From Planctomycetota bacterium (GTDB lineage Bacteria; Planctomycetota; Phycisphaerae; UBA1845), in assembly GCA_016208685.1 (NCBI GenBank), contig JACQXM010000044.1, positions 1 through 64,000 of the forward strand: 64,000 bases of DNA, written 5' to 3'. The notes beneath the pieces were generated by a model. It ran no database searches. It saw only the letters and a program-made list of their open reading frames with translations, and was not told where the DNA came from. Shown one piece after another: positions 35,107-45,015 of this stretch. Each line of letters starts with the position of its first letter. Position 1 is the first letter of the stretch. Position numbers and translations under genes: made by a program.

Positions 35107-37710
35107 TCACTCGCCGGTTGCGTTTCTGATTCCGGTTTTCGTCGCGATTCTAAGAACCCTCGTGGCCGCGGTGATGTACAAGACCGATCCGTCGTCGCCC
35201 CAGGCGCAGTTGGAGGTTGCCGTGCCGGTGACGATAGTGCCCAGGTGCGACCCATTCGGGTCAAAGACGTACACGCCCCCCGGCCCGGCGCAAAAGAGGT
35301 TGCCGCGCCGATCCACCTTCAGGCCGTCCGGCGCCCCAGCACGATCAACAACCCAGGGTCTTGCCGATGCGAACACCTGTCCCTGTCCCAACGATCCGTC
35401 GCCGGATACGGGGAACGCCATCCAGACGGGGTTCTCCCGGTCGGCGTTGGAAACGTACAATGTGCCGCCGTCGGGCGAGAACGCCAGCCCGTTGGGCGCC
35501 TTGAGTTCCCGGGTCAGGAGCGTCAGCCCGCCGCCGGGACGAAGCCGATAGACGCCGCTGTAGTCCAGTTCCTTGGCGGGGTCGTCGAACGTCCGGGGTA
35601 GGCCGAAGGGCGGATCGGTAAACAGCACGTCGCCGCCAGCGGCAACCACGCAGTCGTTAGGACTGTTCAATCGTTTGCCTTGGAACAAGTCGGCGAGGAC
35701 GGTTCGCGTTCCGTCCTGCTCCAGCCGTGTGAGTCGGCGGTTGCCGTGTTCGCATAGGATGAGTCGCCCGTGCGAGTCCAGCGCCAAGCCGTTCGATCCC
35801 GGCTCCCGTCCCGCGAACCGAGCCTCCCCGGAGTAGCCGCTGTTGGTGAGGAACAACCTCGCGCCGGCGCCTTCCTTCCAGCGATAAACGCTGTTGCGCG
35901 GGATGTCAGAGAAGTAGAGGCACTGCTGTTCGGTGTCCCATGTCGGACCTTCCAGCCAGGTGTACCCGTCCGCCACCACCTCGAGCTTCGCGTCGCGTGC
36001 GAAAATCGCATCCCAGCGGGGATCGAAGCGCTCGAGCTCGCCGATGGCGGCGGCCTCCCTGCGCGAGGCGCCATCGTGGCCGCCGATCGGCAGGCGCATC
36101 CGGTAGACGCTGGTGCGCGCCGTCATGTAGAGCGTTCGTGCGTCGTCGCCGCCCCAGGCGAAGTTGGAGGGCAATTCTCCGAGTTCGAGCGTGCCCAGGT
36201 GAGTTCCGTCCGCGGAGATAATCCAGACGCCGCCCGGGCCGGACACGAAGAGATTCCCCAGACCATCGACCTCAAGGCCGTCGAGCGCCTCCTCTCCCTT
36301 CGCGGCGGTCATGTCGAAAAACACGATCCCGTCCTGCAAATCGCCGTCCGGCTGGACCGCATAGCGCATGACAATCTTCCGTTCGGGGTCCCAATTGGTG
36401 ATGTACAGGAACTTCTCATCCCGTGAGAAGGCCAGCCCGTTGGGGCCGTTCAGGTCGCTGCTCACCAACCTCAGTTGGCCGTTTCTCAGGCAATACACGC
36501 CGGTATGTGCGAGTTCGCGCCGGGGGTCTTCATGTAACCGCGGCAACCCGAACGGCGGATCGGTAAAATACAATGCTCCGTCAGAACGATAGACGAGGTC
36601 GTTCGGACTGTTAAGCCGCCGGCCTTCAAAGCGGTCGGCCAGGATGGTGAGACGCCCGTTGTGTTCGATGCGCACCACGCGCCGGTTGCCATGCTCGCAA
36701 ACGGTCAGCCGCCCTTGTCCATCCAGGGCCAGTCCGTTGGAGCCGGGTTGAGTGAACTGTGATATGTCCACTCCGCTGTAGCCGCTCTTGGTGCGGAAGA
36801 CGAACGTCTCCCCATCCTGCGTGAGGCGATAGATCACGTTGCGGTTCGGGTCGCTGAAGAGAAGGTATCCCTCGTCGATGGGCTTGCCGCCGGCGCCGGC
36901 GACACGCGCCGGGACCCACACCGGCCCCTCCGCGAAGGTCAGCCCCTCGGCCACCTGCTCTACAACCGTCCGGCGCGGAACCACGGTCTCGACGGCCTCG
37001 CTTACCGGCGTCAGCTCGTGCGGCACCGCACGCACCGCCGCGTAACGGTCGGGCTGGTAGAAGTCGAGCGTTGCCGAGCGGACCCAGACGTAGTTGGCCG
37101 GCGGGTCCGAGAGCGGACCGTTCGCGGCAAACACGGCGAGTTGTACCTGCCGTCCCGGTTCCAGATCCCGACCCACCACGACCCGGTTGGGGGCGTTCCA
37201 CCCCGCCGCCATCGGCCCACCCGCCTGGCCGATGATCTGCGGTTGCCGCCCATCGACCCAGACCTCAGCGTAGTCATCCAGGACGATTTCGAATACCGCG
37301 GTCGATCCCCGCGTGTCGAACCCCGCGACGCGCTCCGGAATGTTGAGGCGAAGGCGATACCAGCCGAAACACAGTCGCCCGGTAGAGCGGCGATCCTGGA
37401 GGGCCGTTGGGGCGACCGCATCCCAGGCGGCATCATCGAAGTCCGCGGCTCCAGCGTGCGGTTCGATGTCGTGGGTCCGATTCGGCGCGCCGCTGGGCTT
37501 CAGATCCGGACCTGCGCTGCGGTGATCGACAGCGACGATCTCAGCGTCATGGTAGCGCCACTCGGCTCGAACGACCGCCGCTCCCTCGGACGTCATCAAG
37601 TCTACGACTGCGTCAGGATTATGCGGCGGAACGGGCGGTCGCGCGAAAAGGGTTCCGCCGCCGAGGAGCAGCAAAACGCTGGTGGCACCCCTGGACCATC
37701 GTGACGTCAT
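35107..37710 (-). CDS. Secreted protein with two SMP-30/gluconolactonase (SGL) domains
   Basis: 867 aa from the ATG at 37710 (CGGAGAG upstream). Signal peptide ending near TLFA|RP, then a ~220-aa beta-sandwich region with a jelly-roll/galactose-binding flavour (YRLRLNIPERV, VWVDGRQPQ). Two six-bladed propellers of the SGL family follow: ~265-540 and ~575-860. The same signatures occur twice: EGPVW / EGPTW, GSNGLALD, CEHGNRR, LNSPNDLV / LNSPNDCV, YFTDPPFGLPR / LFTDPPFGLPR, GLEVDGLGNL / GLKVDRRGNL. The conserved Glu, Asn and Asp bind Ca2+/Zn2+ and catalyse lactone hydrolysis. Likely hydrolyses sugar lactones outside the cytoplasm. Gap to the next acyltransferase gene is 54 bp. Confidence 0.88.
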   Translation of the reverse strand: MTSRWSRGATSVLLLLGGGTLFARPPVPPHNPDAVVDLMTSEGAAVVRAEWRYHDAEIVAVDHRSAGPDLKPSGAPNRTHDIEPHAGAADFDDAAWDAVAPTALQDRRSTGRLCFGWYRLRLNIPERVAGFDTRGSTAVFEIVLDDYAEVWVDGRQPQIIGQAGGPMAAGWNAPNRVVVGRDLEPGRQVQLAVFAANGPLSDPPANYVWVRSATLDFYQPDRYAAVRAVPHELTPVSEAVETVVPRRTVVEQVAEGLTFAEGPVWVPARVAGAGGKPIDEGYLLFSDPNRNVIYRLTQDGETFVFRTKSGYSGVDISQFTQPGSNGLALDGQGRLTVCEHGNRRVVRIEHNGRLTILADRFEGRRLNSPNDLVYRSDGALYFTDPPFGLPRLHEDPRRELAHTGVYCLRNGQLRLVSSDLNGPNGLAFSRDEKFLYITNWDPERKIVMRYAVQPDGDLQDGIVFFDMTAAKGEEALDGLEVDGLGNLFVSGPGGVWIISADGTHLGTLELGELPSNFAWGGDDARTLYMTARTSVYRMRLPIGGHDGASRREAAAIGELERFDPRWDAIFARDAKLEVVADGYTWLEGPTWDTEQQCLYFSDIPRNSVYRWKEGAGARLFLTNSGYSGEARFAGREPGSNGLALDSHGRLILCEHGNRRLTRLEQDGTRTVLADLFQGKRLNSPNDCVVAAGGDVLFTDPPFGLPRTFDDPAKELDYSGVYRLRPGGGLTLLTRELKAPNGLAFSPDGGTLYVSNADRENPVWMAFPVSGDGSLGQGQVFASARPWVVDRAGAPDGLKVDRRGNLFCAGPGGVYVFDPNGSHLGTIVTGTATSNCAWGDDGSVLYITAATRVLRIATKTGIRNATGE

Positions 37711-37783
37711 TTTGAACTCTCCGCACTGGCGCCCGTACGGCAAGGGCGCTGGACTGAATCGCCATGATGCCGTGTGATCGCCG

Positions 37784-38728
37784 TCAACGGACTTTCACCA
37801 CGTAGTAAGTCATCGGCGCCTGCACTTCGCGGAACCAGTGCGGCGTGCCCTTGGGAACCACGACGACATCGCCGGCGGCGAGCTTCCTCGCTTCGCCGCC
37901 GTCAATCGCCGGGGCGCGGATTTCGTCGTCGGCGCTCTCACCTGCGGGCTCGATCAACCGCCCGCCGGTAACGAGTGTTGCCGACCCGCTGAGCACGTGG
38001 AGGATGTCAGTATCGCGGGTGTGCACCTCGGCCAGGCCCGGAGCGTCGCGGCGGCTGGCATGGACCATGTAGTTACGTCTTCCTCCGCTGACCAGGACTG
38101 CACCCTTGGCGAAGGCATCGCTCACTCGCGCTGCCTCGATATGCGTGACCGAATCAAACTCGGCGGTCGGCGAGCCTTCCGCCGCCACCACGGCGGCAGC
38201 GGCAATCAGCGCCAGGTCCTCGTCCTGTTGAGCGCTGGCGGCACCACTTACCCCAACGGCGCCGACAGTTTCACCTTCCACGACGATGGGCACACCGCCT
38301 TGCAGCGGCGTGAAGTCCTCGAGCGCTACCATCGGCGTTCGCCCCTCGCGAATGAGGTTCTCGAAGACGCTGGTGGGCTTCCGGAACAGGGCCGCAGTTC
38401 GCGCTTTGCCGGCGGAAATGCGCGCCGCCGCGGCAAACGTGCCGTCGAGGCGTTCGATGCAGATCACGTTGCCGCCCTCGTCGACGACCGCCACGGCGGC
38501 GCCGGGCGCGCCGAGGCGCTTTGCCTCGTCCATCGCCGCGTCTGCCGCCAAACGGGCTCCCAGCAGCGTGAGCGACTTCTTTGCCGTGATCCCCATTGGC
38601 CCGGCACCGTCAGCCGGCCGGGCCGTTGTTGTCTCACCCGCAACCGCCGACTCGAGAGCAACGAGTGCCGCGGCAAGGGTGTAGGTCCACCGGCGGCGGC
38701 GCGCGATACGCATGACTGTGCGTGCCAT
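37784..38728 (-). CDS. Secreted GlcG/HbpS-like domain fused to a cupin
   Basis: 314 aa from the ATG at 38728 (CGGAG upstream). Signal peptide (RRRRWTYTLAAALVALES). Residues ~45-180 are GlcG/HbpS-like (AVVDEGGNVICIERLDG, GKARTAALFRKPT, GGVPIVVEGETVGAVGVSG), a fold that binds haem or small ligands. Residues ~200-314 are a cupin with EVHTRDTDILHVLSGSATLV and GDVVVVPKGTPHWFREV. The gene is 73 bp upstream of the SGL gene, in the same direction, and probably co-transcribed with it; GlcG genes also accompany glycolate and sugar-acid genes. Confidence 0.82.
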   Translation of the reverse strand: MARTVMRIARRRRWTYTLAAALVALESAVAGETTTARPADGAGPMGITAKKSLTLLGARLAADAAMDEAKRLGAPGAAVAVVDEGGNVICIERLDGTFAAAARISAGKARTAALFRKPTSVFENLIREGRTPMVALEDFTPLQGGVPIVVEGETVGAVGVSGAASAQQDEDLALIAAAAVVAAEGSPTAEFDSVTHIEAARVSDAFAKGAVLVSGGRRNYMVHASRRDAPGLAEVHTRDTDILHVLSGSATLVTGGRLIEPAGESADDEIRAPAIDGGEARKLAAGDVVVVPKGTPHWFREVQAPMTYYVVKVR

Positions 38729-39281
38729 GAAGAACTCCGTTCCCGGACTGTTTCGGGGCCTGCGCACCGTGCGTCAGGCACTGCGGTGTACGATGCAGGC
38801 CGCCGCGCCAGGTTACACACCGGGGCCTTGCGCAGGCGACGCATGTCGGGATCGGGGCCGCCGGGCCGTCGCATCCCGCCGGTAAACCCCCGGGGCGCGG
38901 CGCCACCTCCGGCACCGCGTCGCGCCCGCTCCGCACGAGCGTGACAGGCGCGATGGTGCTTGCGGAAGTAGTGTCCGTGGGGCTGCCGACGACGATACTG
39001 CACTCGCCTCCCGCAGCAGCTCGCGCTGGAATCGGCACGTGCGGCAGGCCTCGGCCGGGGCGGCCATCCGCATCCCCGGGCCCTGGAACGCACACCGCCG
39101 GCTAGGGTGATATAGGAAAGCAGGTTCCTTATCATCCGAGTCCGGCCTCGAGGTGGACTTGCGGCTTATGCCTATATGGTGATAGACTTATGGCTTGCCG
39201 CTCCGGGCCGCAAGGCCGGGGGGCGGCGGCCTGATGCCGGCGCCGGCAGCATCACATGCCTTTGCGGAGGGAGGTCGTCGA
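38729..39281. other. 553-bp divergent intergenic region
   Basis: Separates the GlcG-cupin gene from the large plus-strand secreted protein. No gene with a Shine-Dalgarno was found. A weak promoter-like pair (TTGCGG, 18 nt, TAGACT) occurs near 39158-39187 on the plus strand, about 95 nt before the ATG at 39282. Confidence 0.4.
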
Positions 39282-42200
39282 ATGGCCCTGCATGCAAGCC
39301 GCAGCGCGGCGATCATGGCTGGTGTCTTGCTCTCGGCCGGCTACTGGGACGGAGCCGTCGGCGAAGCGCCGGCCGGGCCATTCGCGGCGGACCCTAGCCT
39401 CCTTCGGGACCCGGCGGCTCACCTCTATGTGCTGGCGATGACCCATGTGGAAGGTGACTTCGGCGAACCCGAAGGCGACCCCGGGTGCCCTGCCGCGCTC
39501 TACTACCAGACGCTTCCGCTGCCCCCGTTGGGTCAGCCGGCCCCGGGACCGGCGTTCGCCATCGACATACGCGGCACGGAATTGCTGCGCGAGATTCTCC
39601 AGAACTACCACGATTCGTACGGCTCGGAACCACGTCTTTTCATCGAGCCAGCGGGTGAGTTCTGGCAGACGGAGGCCGGCGTCACGTACGGCAGAAGGCT
39701 GTTCCAGACTTACGATTACGCCGCCCTGGGGTACGAGTTTGGAATCCAGGGACACGCGATCCAGTACTCCGGCGCCAACTTCTGCTGGTACAACAGCGCG
39801 CACACCGCCGAGGGCGTACAGCGCAAGCTCAGCGACCTCCACCTCGCGGCGCAAGGGGTGCTCCATAACGGCCAACCCGTGAACCACGGGCAGACGTTCA
39901 CGGGTGGCTGGAAGCCGGAGCAGCAGGCGCTGGGCGCCGCCGCGGCGGAGTACCTCCTCGATCACGCCGCGCACGGGCTGGGCTACCGCATCTCCTTCGA
40001 GGACCACGATGGTCACATCGAAGATGAGCCTGCGGGGATCAACAACGCCCGACCTTCGTACTATGTCTATCGCGCCGACTACGGCGACGGGGTGCAGATG
40101 ACCAAGATCGATTTCAACGGCAGCGTCACCGTCGCCTGCGCCGGCGGCACGCCGCGCTGCGAAACGCCGGCGGAAGCCATCGCCCGTTTCGACACCACCG
40201 TGGCCGCCAAGAACGCTGACGGCGATCCGAGCCACATCTACTTCTTTGCCTTCACGATCCACTCCGACGGCGTCTGGGCCGATGTCAACCGTGCGGCTAT
40301 CGGCCAGCCGATGATCGGTGAGGGAGCGGGGCTGCTCGCCCTGATGGATGCCATCGAGCAGCGAAAGAACGCCGGCGTGCAGATTGAGTTCGTTACGCCG
40401 AGCGCGCTGGCGGCGATCTTCGCGGCCGCCAATCCCCCGGACACGAGCTACGTGACGGAATCCGTCGAGACCTGGGTCACGGCGCCAAACGGCAACCAGC
40501 TATACATGCGGGTTGTGCAGCCGGTACCCGGGTTGTATCCAGGCCAACGCTTCCCCGCCCTGATCGCCATCCCCGGCGGAACGGGCCCCGGGGCACCGCT
40601 CGCGGACAGCCCGGCGTATCGGAACTTCGCGGGCGGGGGTTTCGTCGTCGTGGTCTTCAATCCCGAGGGGCGCGGAAACGGGGCGCCGGGAAACCTGGTG
40701 AGTCAGGGGGTGGAGGATTGCAACGGCTTCGTTCACCAGGACGACCTGAAAGCCGTGGTGGAACATACTGCCGGGCGTTCGAACGTCGACCCCTCCAACA
40801 TCGGCGTGGAAACCGCGTCGTTCGGCATCGCCATCGGCGCCGGGGCGCTGGGGCGCTACCCCTCTTTGCCAGTTAAGTACCTTGTCGATCAGGAAGGTCC
40901 GCATGACAACCGCGTCATCACGTTCTACGACGTGGGACCGGAGCGTCAGGTCTGCGGTCATTGGAGTACGGTCACCGACCCTTCACCCGGGAACATCGCT
41001 TTCTGGGCCGAGCGCGAGGCCGTCCGCCACATCGGAGGCTTCCGAGGCTTGTATCTGCGCATGCAGGCTGAGATCGACCACGCTCAGGGCCCGGGTTACT
41101 TCCGCCACACCATCGAAATGAACAACGCGGCCACGCATTCAGCTTACGGGGGTGCAGGGTCAGCTTGCTGGACGCGCGTGAACGGCGCCGACCTTGGGAA
41201 TCCCATCAACACGGTGTATCCGCCGAATGATCCTAATCAGTACCCAGATTGGGTCACAGGGCGTCTGGCGGACCATCCAGGGTTGAACCTGACGTACGAC
41301 CGTGAGATGGCGCTTCTCTCCTGCCCGGCGTCGATTCCGGCCGTCTCGGCCGGCGGCCTGGTGTTCATGGCCGGCCTGATGGTCGCGTCCGCCGCCGTTC
41401 TATGCCGGCGGCGGCGGATTCTCGTTCCGGGCCTGACAGTCCTGTTTCTCGCATTCGCCTCGACGACTGAACGGGCGCGGGCGGCACCCATTCACGTGCT
41501 CATCGACCTGCACGCAGACCCCATGTTCGGGACGCCCGTCATTCAGCAACAGGTTTTCCAGGACTGGGTGGACGCAACGAACTGGGCTCTGGACACGGCG
41601 GACACATACAGCGCCAAGGTGTCGTTCCTGTGCGGCGGTGACTTCGCGGAATGGGTACTCGAGGACCCCGCCCGGGGTTATCCTCTGTTGCAACGCCTGT
41701 ACGCCAGCGGAGGGCAGATCGGAACCCATTCGCACGACCAGGTTCGATTCGCGACCCACGACTGGCGCTCACTGCCTCCCAATCCGACGCCGCCGCAGGC
41801 GCTCCAGCTCTGGAACGACCACGTGGGGCTGGTGAACGCGGCGATCACGGCGGCTCTGGGGATTTCCGGCGGTCCGCAGCTCGCGCTGGTGAACTGTGGC
41901 CGCGGCAGCCATGTTCCCTCCGACGACGCCTTCCGGCTGCAACTGATGTCCGACTTCGGGTTCACGATGCATCAGCAGGGACCGGACGAGGAGTTCTACT
42001 CCTACTTCCGCCACTACCCCATGAACCCCTATCGTCCCTCGGGCGCCGGCATGCTTGAGCACGATCCGGGCGGTCCGGTGGTGTTGTCGCCCTTCGGTCC
42101 GGTGTTGGGTCGTAATGACGTCCATTTCGGCATCAGCCAGGACATGCGTGTGCCGGCATGGCAGGCGCGCTTCCTCCTCGAGATACTCAACTGGCTCCAT

Positions 42201-43274
42201 GACGTTCACGTTGCCGGGACGCAGCGGGTGTGGGTGACGGGTTGGGGTTCGCACAGCGCCGACATGATGGTCGGTACACCTACCCGCGCTGCGTTCCCCG
42301 TCACGCTGAACTGGCTTGCAGCACACTTCATCGGCCAGCCCGTCGGCGGGTACATCGCGGCGCAGTTCTCCGGCGTGCCCGCGGCACGAAACGCCTACCT
42401 TGCGTGGGAGGCCGCACACCCCGGCGAGGCGTCGTTCACGTATGCCGCAAACGCTACGGATTGGAGTCAGTACCCGTATCTCGCCCCCACGGCGCGCTAC
42501 CTGAGCGAAGCCTGGTACGAGGAGGCAATGCCCTCGTCGGGAACGGTGCGCTGGCATCGTCTGACCGCGTCCGCGTCGGCCGGTGGGCCGTACTCGCTGT
42601 ACGTGGCCTATACCACGGATGGGATCGCCACCACTGTCGATCTCTCGGCGTCGCTGGGCGCCGGCGAGATCGCGGCCGTGGTTCCCGCGTCCGGCGCCGC
42701 CCGCCGCCACGCGACCGCCTCGGTTGCCGTCGGAACCACAGGCGTGATCCTCGTACCAGTGGACAAACTGATGTCGTTTGCGGGGACGGGGGACTTCGAG
42801 CCGGATGGCGACGTCGACGGCGCCGACGCCGTGGACTTCGCCCAGTGTTTCACCGGACCTGGGGGCGCGCTGGCACCGGGGTGCGAACCCGGAGATTTCG
42901 ACGACGATTCCGACGTGGACTGCGCCGACTGGGATGGCCTTGTCCTCGTTTGGACGGCCCCGGAACCGCCGCCTGCATTTGACACTTGCGCCGCCGCGAT
43001 TCCCGCGCTGTCCGTGTGGGGAGTGGTCGCAATGTCACTGTTGCTGGCGGTTTGCGGTGGCTGCGTAATTCGCGCCGGGCCGAGATGCCCGGCCACCGGT
43101 CGTGTGAAACCCGATCGCTCCAAGGCGGGATCGTGCCCCGACACCGGTGCGACTGACTCCGATCAGAGCTCGCGCTGCTTACGGCACTCTGCGGGCGTTG
43201 CACCGCGGGCGGCCCCGTGCTTCCCGACCGCACGCTTTCGGGTCGTTCAGAGGCCACTCGTCATCGATCGCTGA
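39282..43274 (+). CDS. Large secreted protein, apparent fusion of two precursors with IPTL-CTERM-like segments
   Basis: 1330 aa from the ATG at 39282 (GGAGGGAGG upstream). Part A (to ~residue 705): N-terminal export signal, a ~370-aa region resembling polysaccharide-deacetylase-like folds, an alpha/beta hydrolase (~400-640, nucleophile region TASFGIAIGAG), then IPAVSAGGLVFMAGLM + Arg cluster, an IPTL-CTERM-like sorting segment. Directly after it comes ILVPGLTVLFLAFASTTER and ARAAP, a second signal-peptide-like stretch. Part B (~735-1330): another deacetylase-like domain (VLIDLHADPMFG, GGQIGTHSHDQVRF), dockerin-like EF-hand loops (GDFEPDGDVDGADAVDF, GDFDDDSDVDCADW) and a second CTERM (IPALSVWGVVAMSLLLAV). 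About 70 low-complexity residues follow the last CTERM. It reads as two adjacent genes joined by loss of a stop. Confidence 0.8.
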   Translation: MALHASRSAAIMAGVLLSAGYWDGAVGEAPAGPFAADPSLLRDPAAHLYVLAMTHVEGDFGEPEGDPGCPAALYYQTLPLPPLGQPAPGPAFAIDIRGTELLREILQNYHDSYGSEPRLFIEPAGEFWQTEAGVTYGRRLFQTYDYAALGYEFGIQGHAIQYSGANFCWYNSAHTAEGVQRKLSDLHLAAQGVLHNGQPVNHGQTFTGGWKPEQQALGAAAAEYLLDHAAHGLGYRISFEDHDGHIEDEPAGINNARPSYYVYRADYGDGVQMTKIDFNGSVTVACAGGTPRCETPAEAIARFDTTVAAKNADGDPSHIYFFAFTIHSDGVWADVNRAAIGQPMIGEGAGLLALMDAIEQRKNAGVQIEFVTPSALAAIFAAANPPDTSYVTESVETWVTAPNGNQLYMRVVQPVPGLYPGQRFPALIAIPGGTGPGAPLADSPAYRNFAGGGFVVVVFNPEGRGNGAPGNLVSQGVEDCNGFVHQDDLKAVVEHTAGRSNVDPSNIGVETASFGIAIGAGALGRYPSLPVKYLVDQEGPHDNRVITFYDVGPERQVCGHWSTVTDPSPGNIAFWAEREAVRHIGGFRGLYLRMQAEIDHAQGPGYFRHTIEMNNAATHSAYGGAGSACWTRVNGADLGNPINTVYPPNDPNQYPDWVTGRLADHPGLNLTYDREMALLSCPASIPAVSAGGLVFMAGLMVASAAVLCRRRRILVPGLTVLFLAFASTTERARAAPIHVLIDLHADPMFGTPVIQQQVFQDWVDATNWALDTADTYSAKVSFLCGGDFAEWVLEDPARGYPLLQRLYASGGQIGTHSHDQVRFATHDWRSLPPNPTPPQALQLWNDHVGLVNAAITAALGISGGPQLALVNCGRGSHVPSDDAFRLQLMSDFGFTMHQQGPDEEFYSYFRHYPMNPYRPSGAGMLEHDPGGPVVLSPFGPVLGRNDVHFGISQDMRVPAWQARFLLEILNWLHDVHVAGTQRVWVTGWGSHSADMMVGTPTRAAFPVTLNWLAAHFIGQPVGGYIAAQFSGVPAARNAYLAWEAAHPGEASFTYAANATDWSQYPYLAPTARYLSEAWYEEAMPSSGTVRWHRLTASASAGGPYSLYVAYTTDGIATTVDLSASLGAGEIAAVVPASGAARRHATASVAVGTTGVILVPVDKLMSFAGTGDFEPDGDVDGADAVDFAQCFTGPGGALAPGCEPGDFDDDSDVDCADWDGLVLVWTAPEPPPAFDTCAAAIPALSVWGVVAMSLLLAVCGGCVIRAGPRCPATGRVKPDRSKAGSCPDTGATDSDQSSRCLRHSAGVAPRAAPCFPTARFRVVQRPLVIDR

Positions 43275-44932
43275 TAGCCGGCGATATCGCGCAGGTCGAT
43301 CGCAGAATCCAGGTTGAAGTCGAACACCGCGCAACTGGCGCCGCTGAGGGCAAGCGGCCCAGTCAGACAGCCCGGGAAGCCGTCGAAGTCAAGGCGGTCC
43401 ACGTCACCGTCACGATCGGCGTCTCCGGCCCACACGTGGAGCGACACGGCGCGGTAGTCATTCGTGCACCGGATACCGGCCTCAAGCAGCTCGCTCATCG
43501 ACAGGTCGAGATACCGGCGGAAGGTGCTTGAGGGATTGTCCGGGTCCTGGGTGTTGGTGTAGTTCCCCGCCCCATACCCATTGGCGATCACCTGCGGCAT
43601 GAGGATGTTCTTGACGGACCAGACGTCGAGGGCGATCGGGTCGCGCGAGGCAACGAGCTGGTTGCGCCAACTGGCGGAACTGTACGAAGCTCCAGGCCCC
43701 TGGCCGGGACGCGCCAGGATCCAGATGCAGTCCAGGATGGTCAGGTCGGGAAGGCGCACTTCCGCCATGACGCTTCCCATCCCGCCCCAACCCACCGAGG
43801 TGTGCGAGCCGGTACTGAGAGCGCCTGTCACCACGCCCATGTGGTTTTTGACGCTTCCCGTGACGGCGTAGATGACATGCGTCTTGAGCACCGGCATGTT
43901 GATGACTACGAGCCGCTGCGCGTCGTACGTCGACGTCTCCAGGGACCAGACTCCGTGCTTATAGCTGATGCAGGTGCCGGCCGCGGAACGGAATTTCGGG
44001 TACGAGACGCGCACGCCCGTTTGCGAATCGGGCAGCGGGCTTACGATGTAGCCGTTCGCCAGGTCCCCGGCCGCATACTCTCCCACCGAGGTGTTGCGCA
44101 GGACATCCCATAGACTCGTGGAGACATTCCATCCCTCGGCAGCAAAGTCGGCCACCACGTCCCTCGGAGATTGCTGCACGTCCTCGGCGTTGTTCTCCAG
44201 GCGATCCAGATCGCCCCCGCTCTGACCGTTGTCGGCGACGACCACCTCGCCCACGAAGCCGTCAGGGTGCTCCACGATCTGTCGGATGACACCGCGGAGT
44301 ACGTCGGTGTTCGTCCCCCCGCGTCGGGACCACTGTGCATTGACTTTGATAAGCACAACGCTGTCGCGGGCGATCAGCCCCGCGGGGCCGGACGTGAGAC
44401 CCTCCGTGGCGGAACGATGCCACTTAAGACCGCGCAGACCCATGAGTGTCACCAGGTCATCGATTCCGCCAAACCGACCCGGTGCGATCCCGCGTGAGTC
44501 GCGTATGAAGTACACGTCCGGATGATGGTCGGCGGGAGGCGCGGACACTTGCGCCTCGATAGCCGGCGGCGGGCGGAAGGCGAGCAGGGCGGCGAGTGCC
44601 GCCAGGAACAGGATGGCGCCGATCGTCGTCGGCGGGAATCGACGAAGCCGTTGAACCGTCCACGTGCGTGTCCCCATGACCACCGCCGCGACTGGTGCCC
44701 CCAGCGAGCCGATCGCCAAGCCCAGTGCTGCCTGCTGGCATGGGTAGTTCAGCCGACTCGGCCGACCTCCGCTGCGCAGGAGAAGCCAGAGCAGGGCCAG
44801 GCCTCCACCGACGGCGCCAAAAGCTAGCGTGGCGATGCCGCGGGCCGCCCGGTTGTGGGAACTGCCGCATCCCCTGGCCCGGGCATGGGCGGTCCGTGGG
44901 GATTCGGGGCAAGGTCCTCGGTTCACATGCAT
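43247..44932 (-). CDS. DUF362-like protein with membrane N-terminus and dockerin-like tail
   Basis: 561 aa from the ATG at 44932 (GGAGAG upstream). Three to four N-terminal hydrophobic helices (residues ~35-125) are followed by a DUF362-type region with DVYFIRDSRGI, VVLIKVNAQWS, 'RLVVINMPVLKTHVIYAVTG', SVKNHMGVV and RDPIALDVWSVKNIL. The C-terminus carries EF-hand-like loops (GDADRDGDVDRLDFDGF; FDFNLDSAIDLRD) like the other secreted proteins here. DUF362 proteins are uncharacterised and often sit beside iron-sulfur proteins. The 3' end overlaps the convergent gene by 28 bp. Confidence 0.82.
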   Translation of the reverse strand: MHVNRGPCPESPRTAHARARGCGSSHNRAARGIATLAFGAVGGGLALLWLLLRSGGRPSRLNYPCQQAALGLAIGSLGAPVAAVVMGTRTWTVQRLRRFPPTTIGAILFLAALAALLAFRPPPAIEAQVSAPPADHHPDVYFIRDSRGIAPGRFGGIDDLVTLMGLRGLKWHRSATEGLTSGPAGLIARDSVVLIKVNAQWSRRGGTNTDVLRGVIRQIVEHPDGFVGEVVVADNGQSGGDLDRLENNAEDVQQSPRDVVADFAAEGWNVSTSLWDVLRNTSVGEYAAGDLANGYIVSPLPDSQTGVRVSYPKFRSAAGTCISYKHGVWSLETSTYDAQRLVVINMPVLKTHVIYAVTGSVKNHMGVVTGALSTGSHTSVGWGGMGSVMAEVRLPDLTILDCIWILARPGQGPGASYSSASWRNQLVASRDPIALDVWSVKNILMPQVIANGYGAGNYTNTQDPDNPSSTFRRYLDLSMSELLEAGIRCTNDYRAVSLHVWAGDADRDGDVDRLDFDGFPGCLTGPLALSGASCAVFDFNLDSAIDLRDIAGYQRSMTSGL

Positions 44933-44971
44933 CACGAACTCTCCAACGCCGGGCGGAACGTAGCCCGCCGT

Positions 44972-45015
44972 GCAGGTGGCCTGTGGCACCTGCGCAGCGT
45001 GGGTTCAAGCCCCAC
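44972..45015 (-). promoter_or_regulatory. Structured 5' leader element of the DUF362 gene
   Basis: A 7-bp hairpin (GCAGGTG-N8-CACCTGC, 44972-44993) is followed by a perfect 5-bp hairpin with a 7-nt loop, GTGGG-TTCAAGC-CCCAC (44999-45015), that copies a tRNA T-arm on the plus strand. A third hairpin (GCGGG-CAT-CCCGC) lies at 45065-45077. If the promoter at 45144-45172 is used, all three fall inside a ~205-nt leader. Confidence 0.35.
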
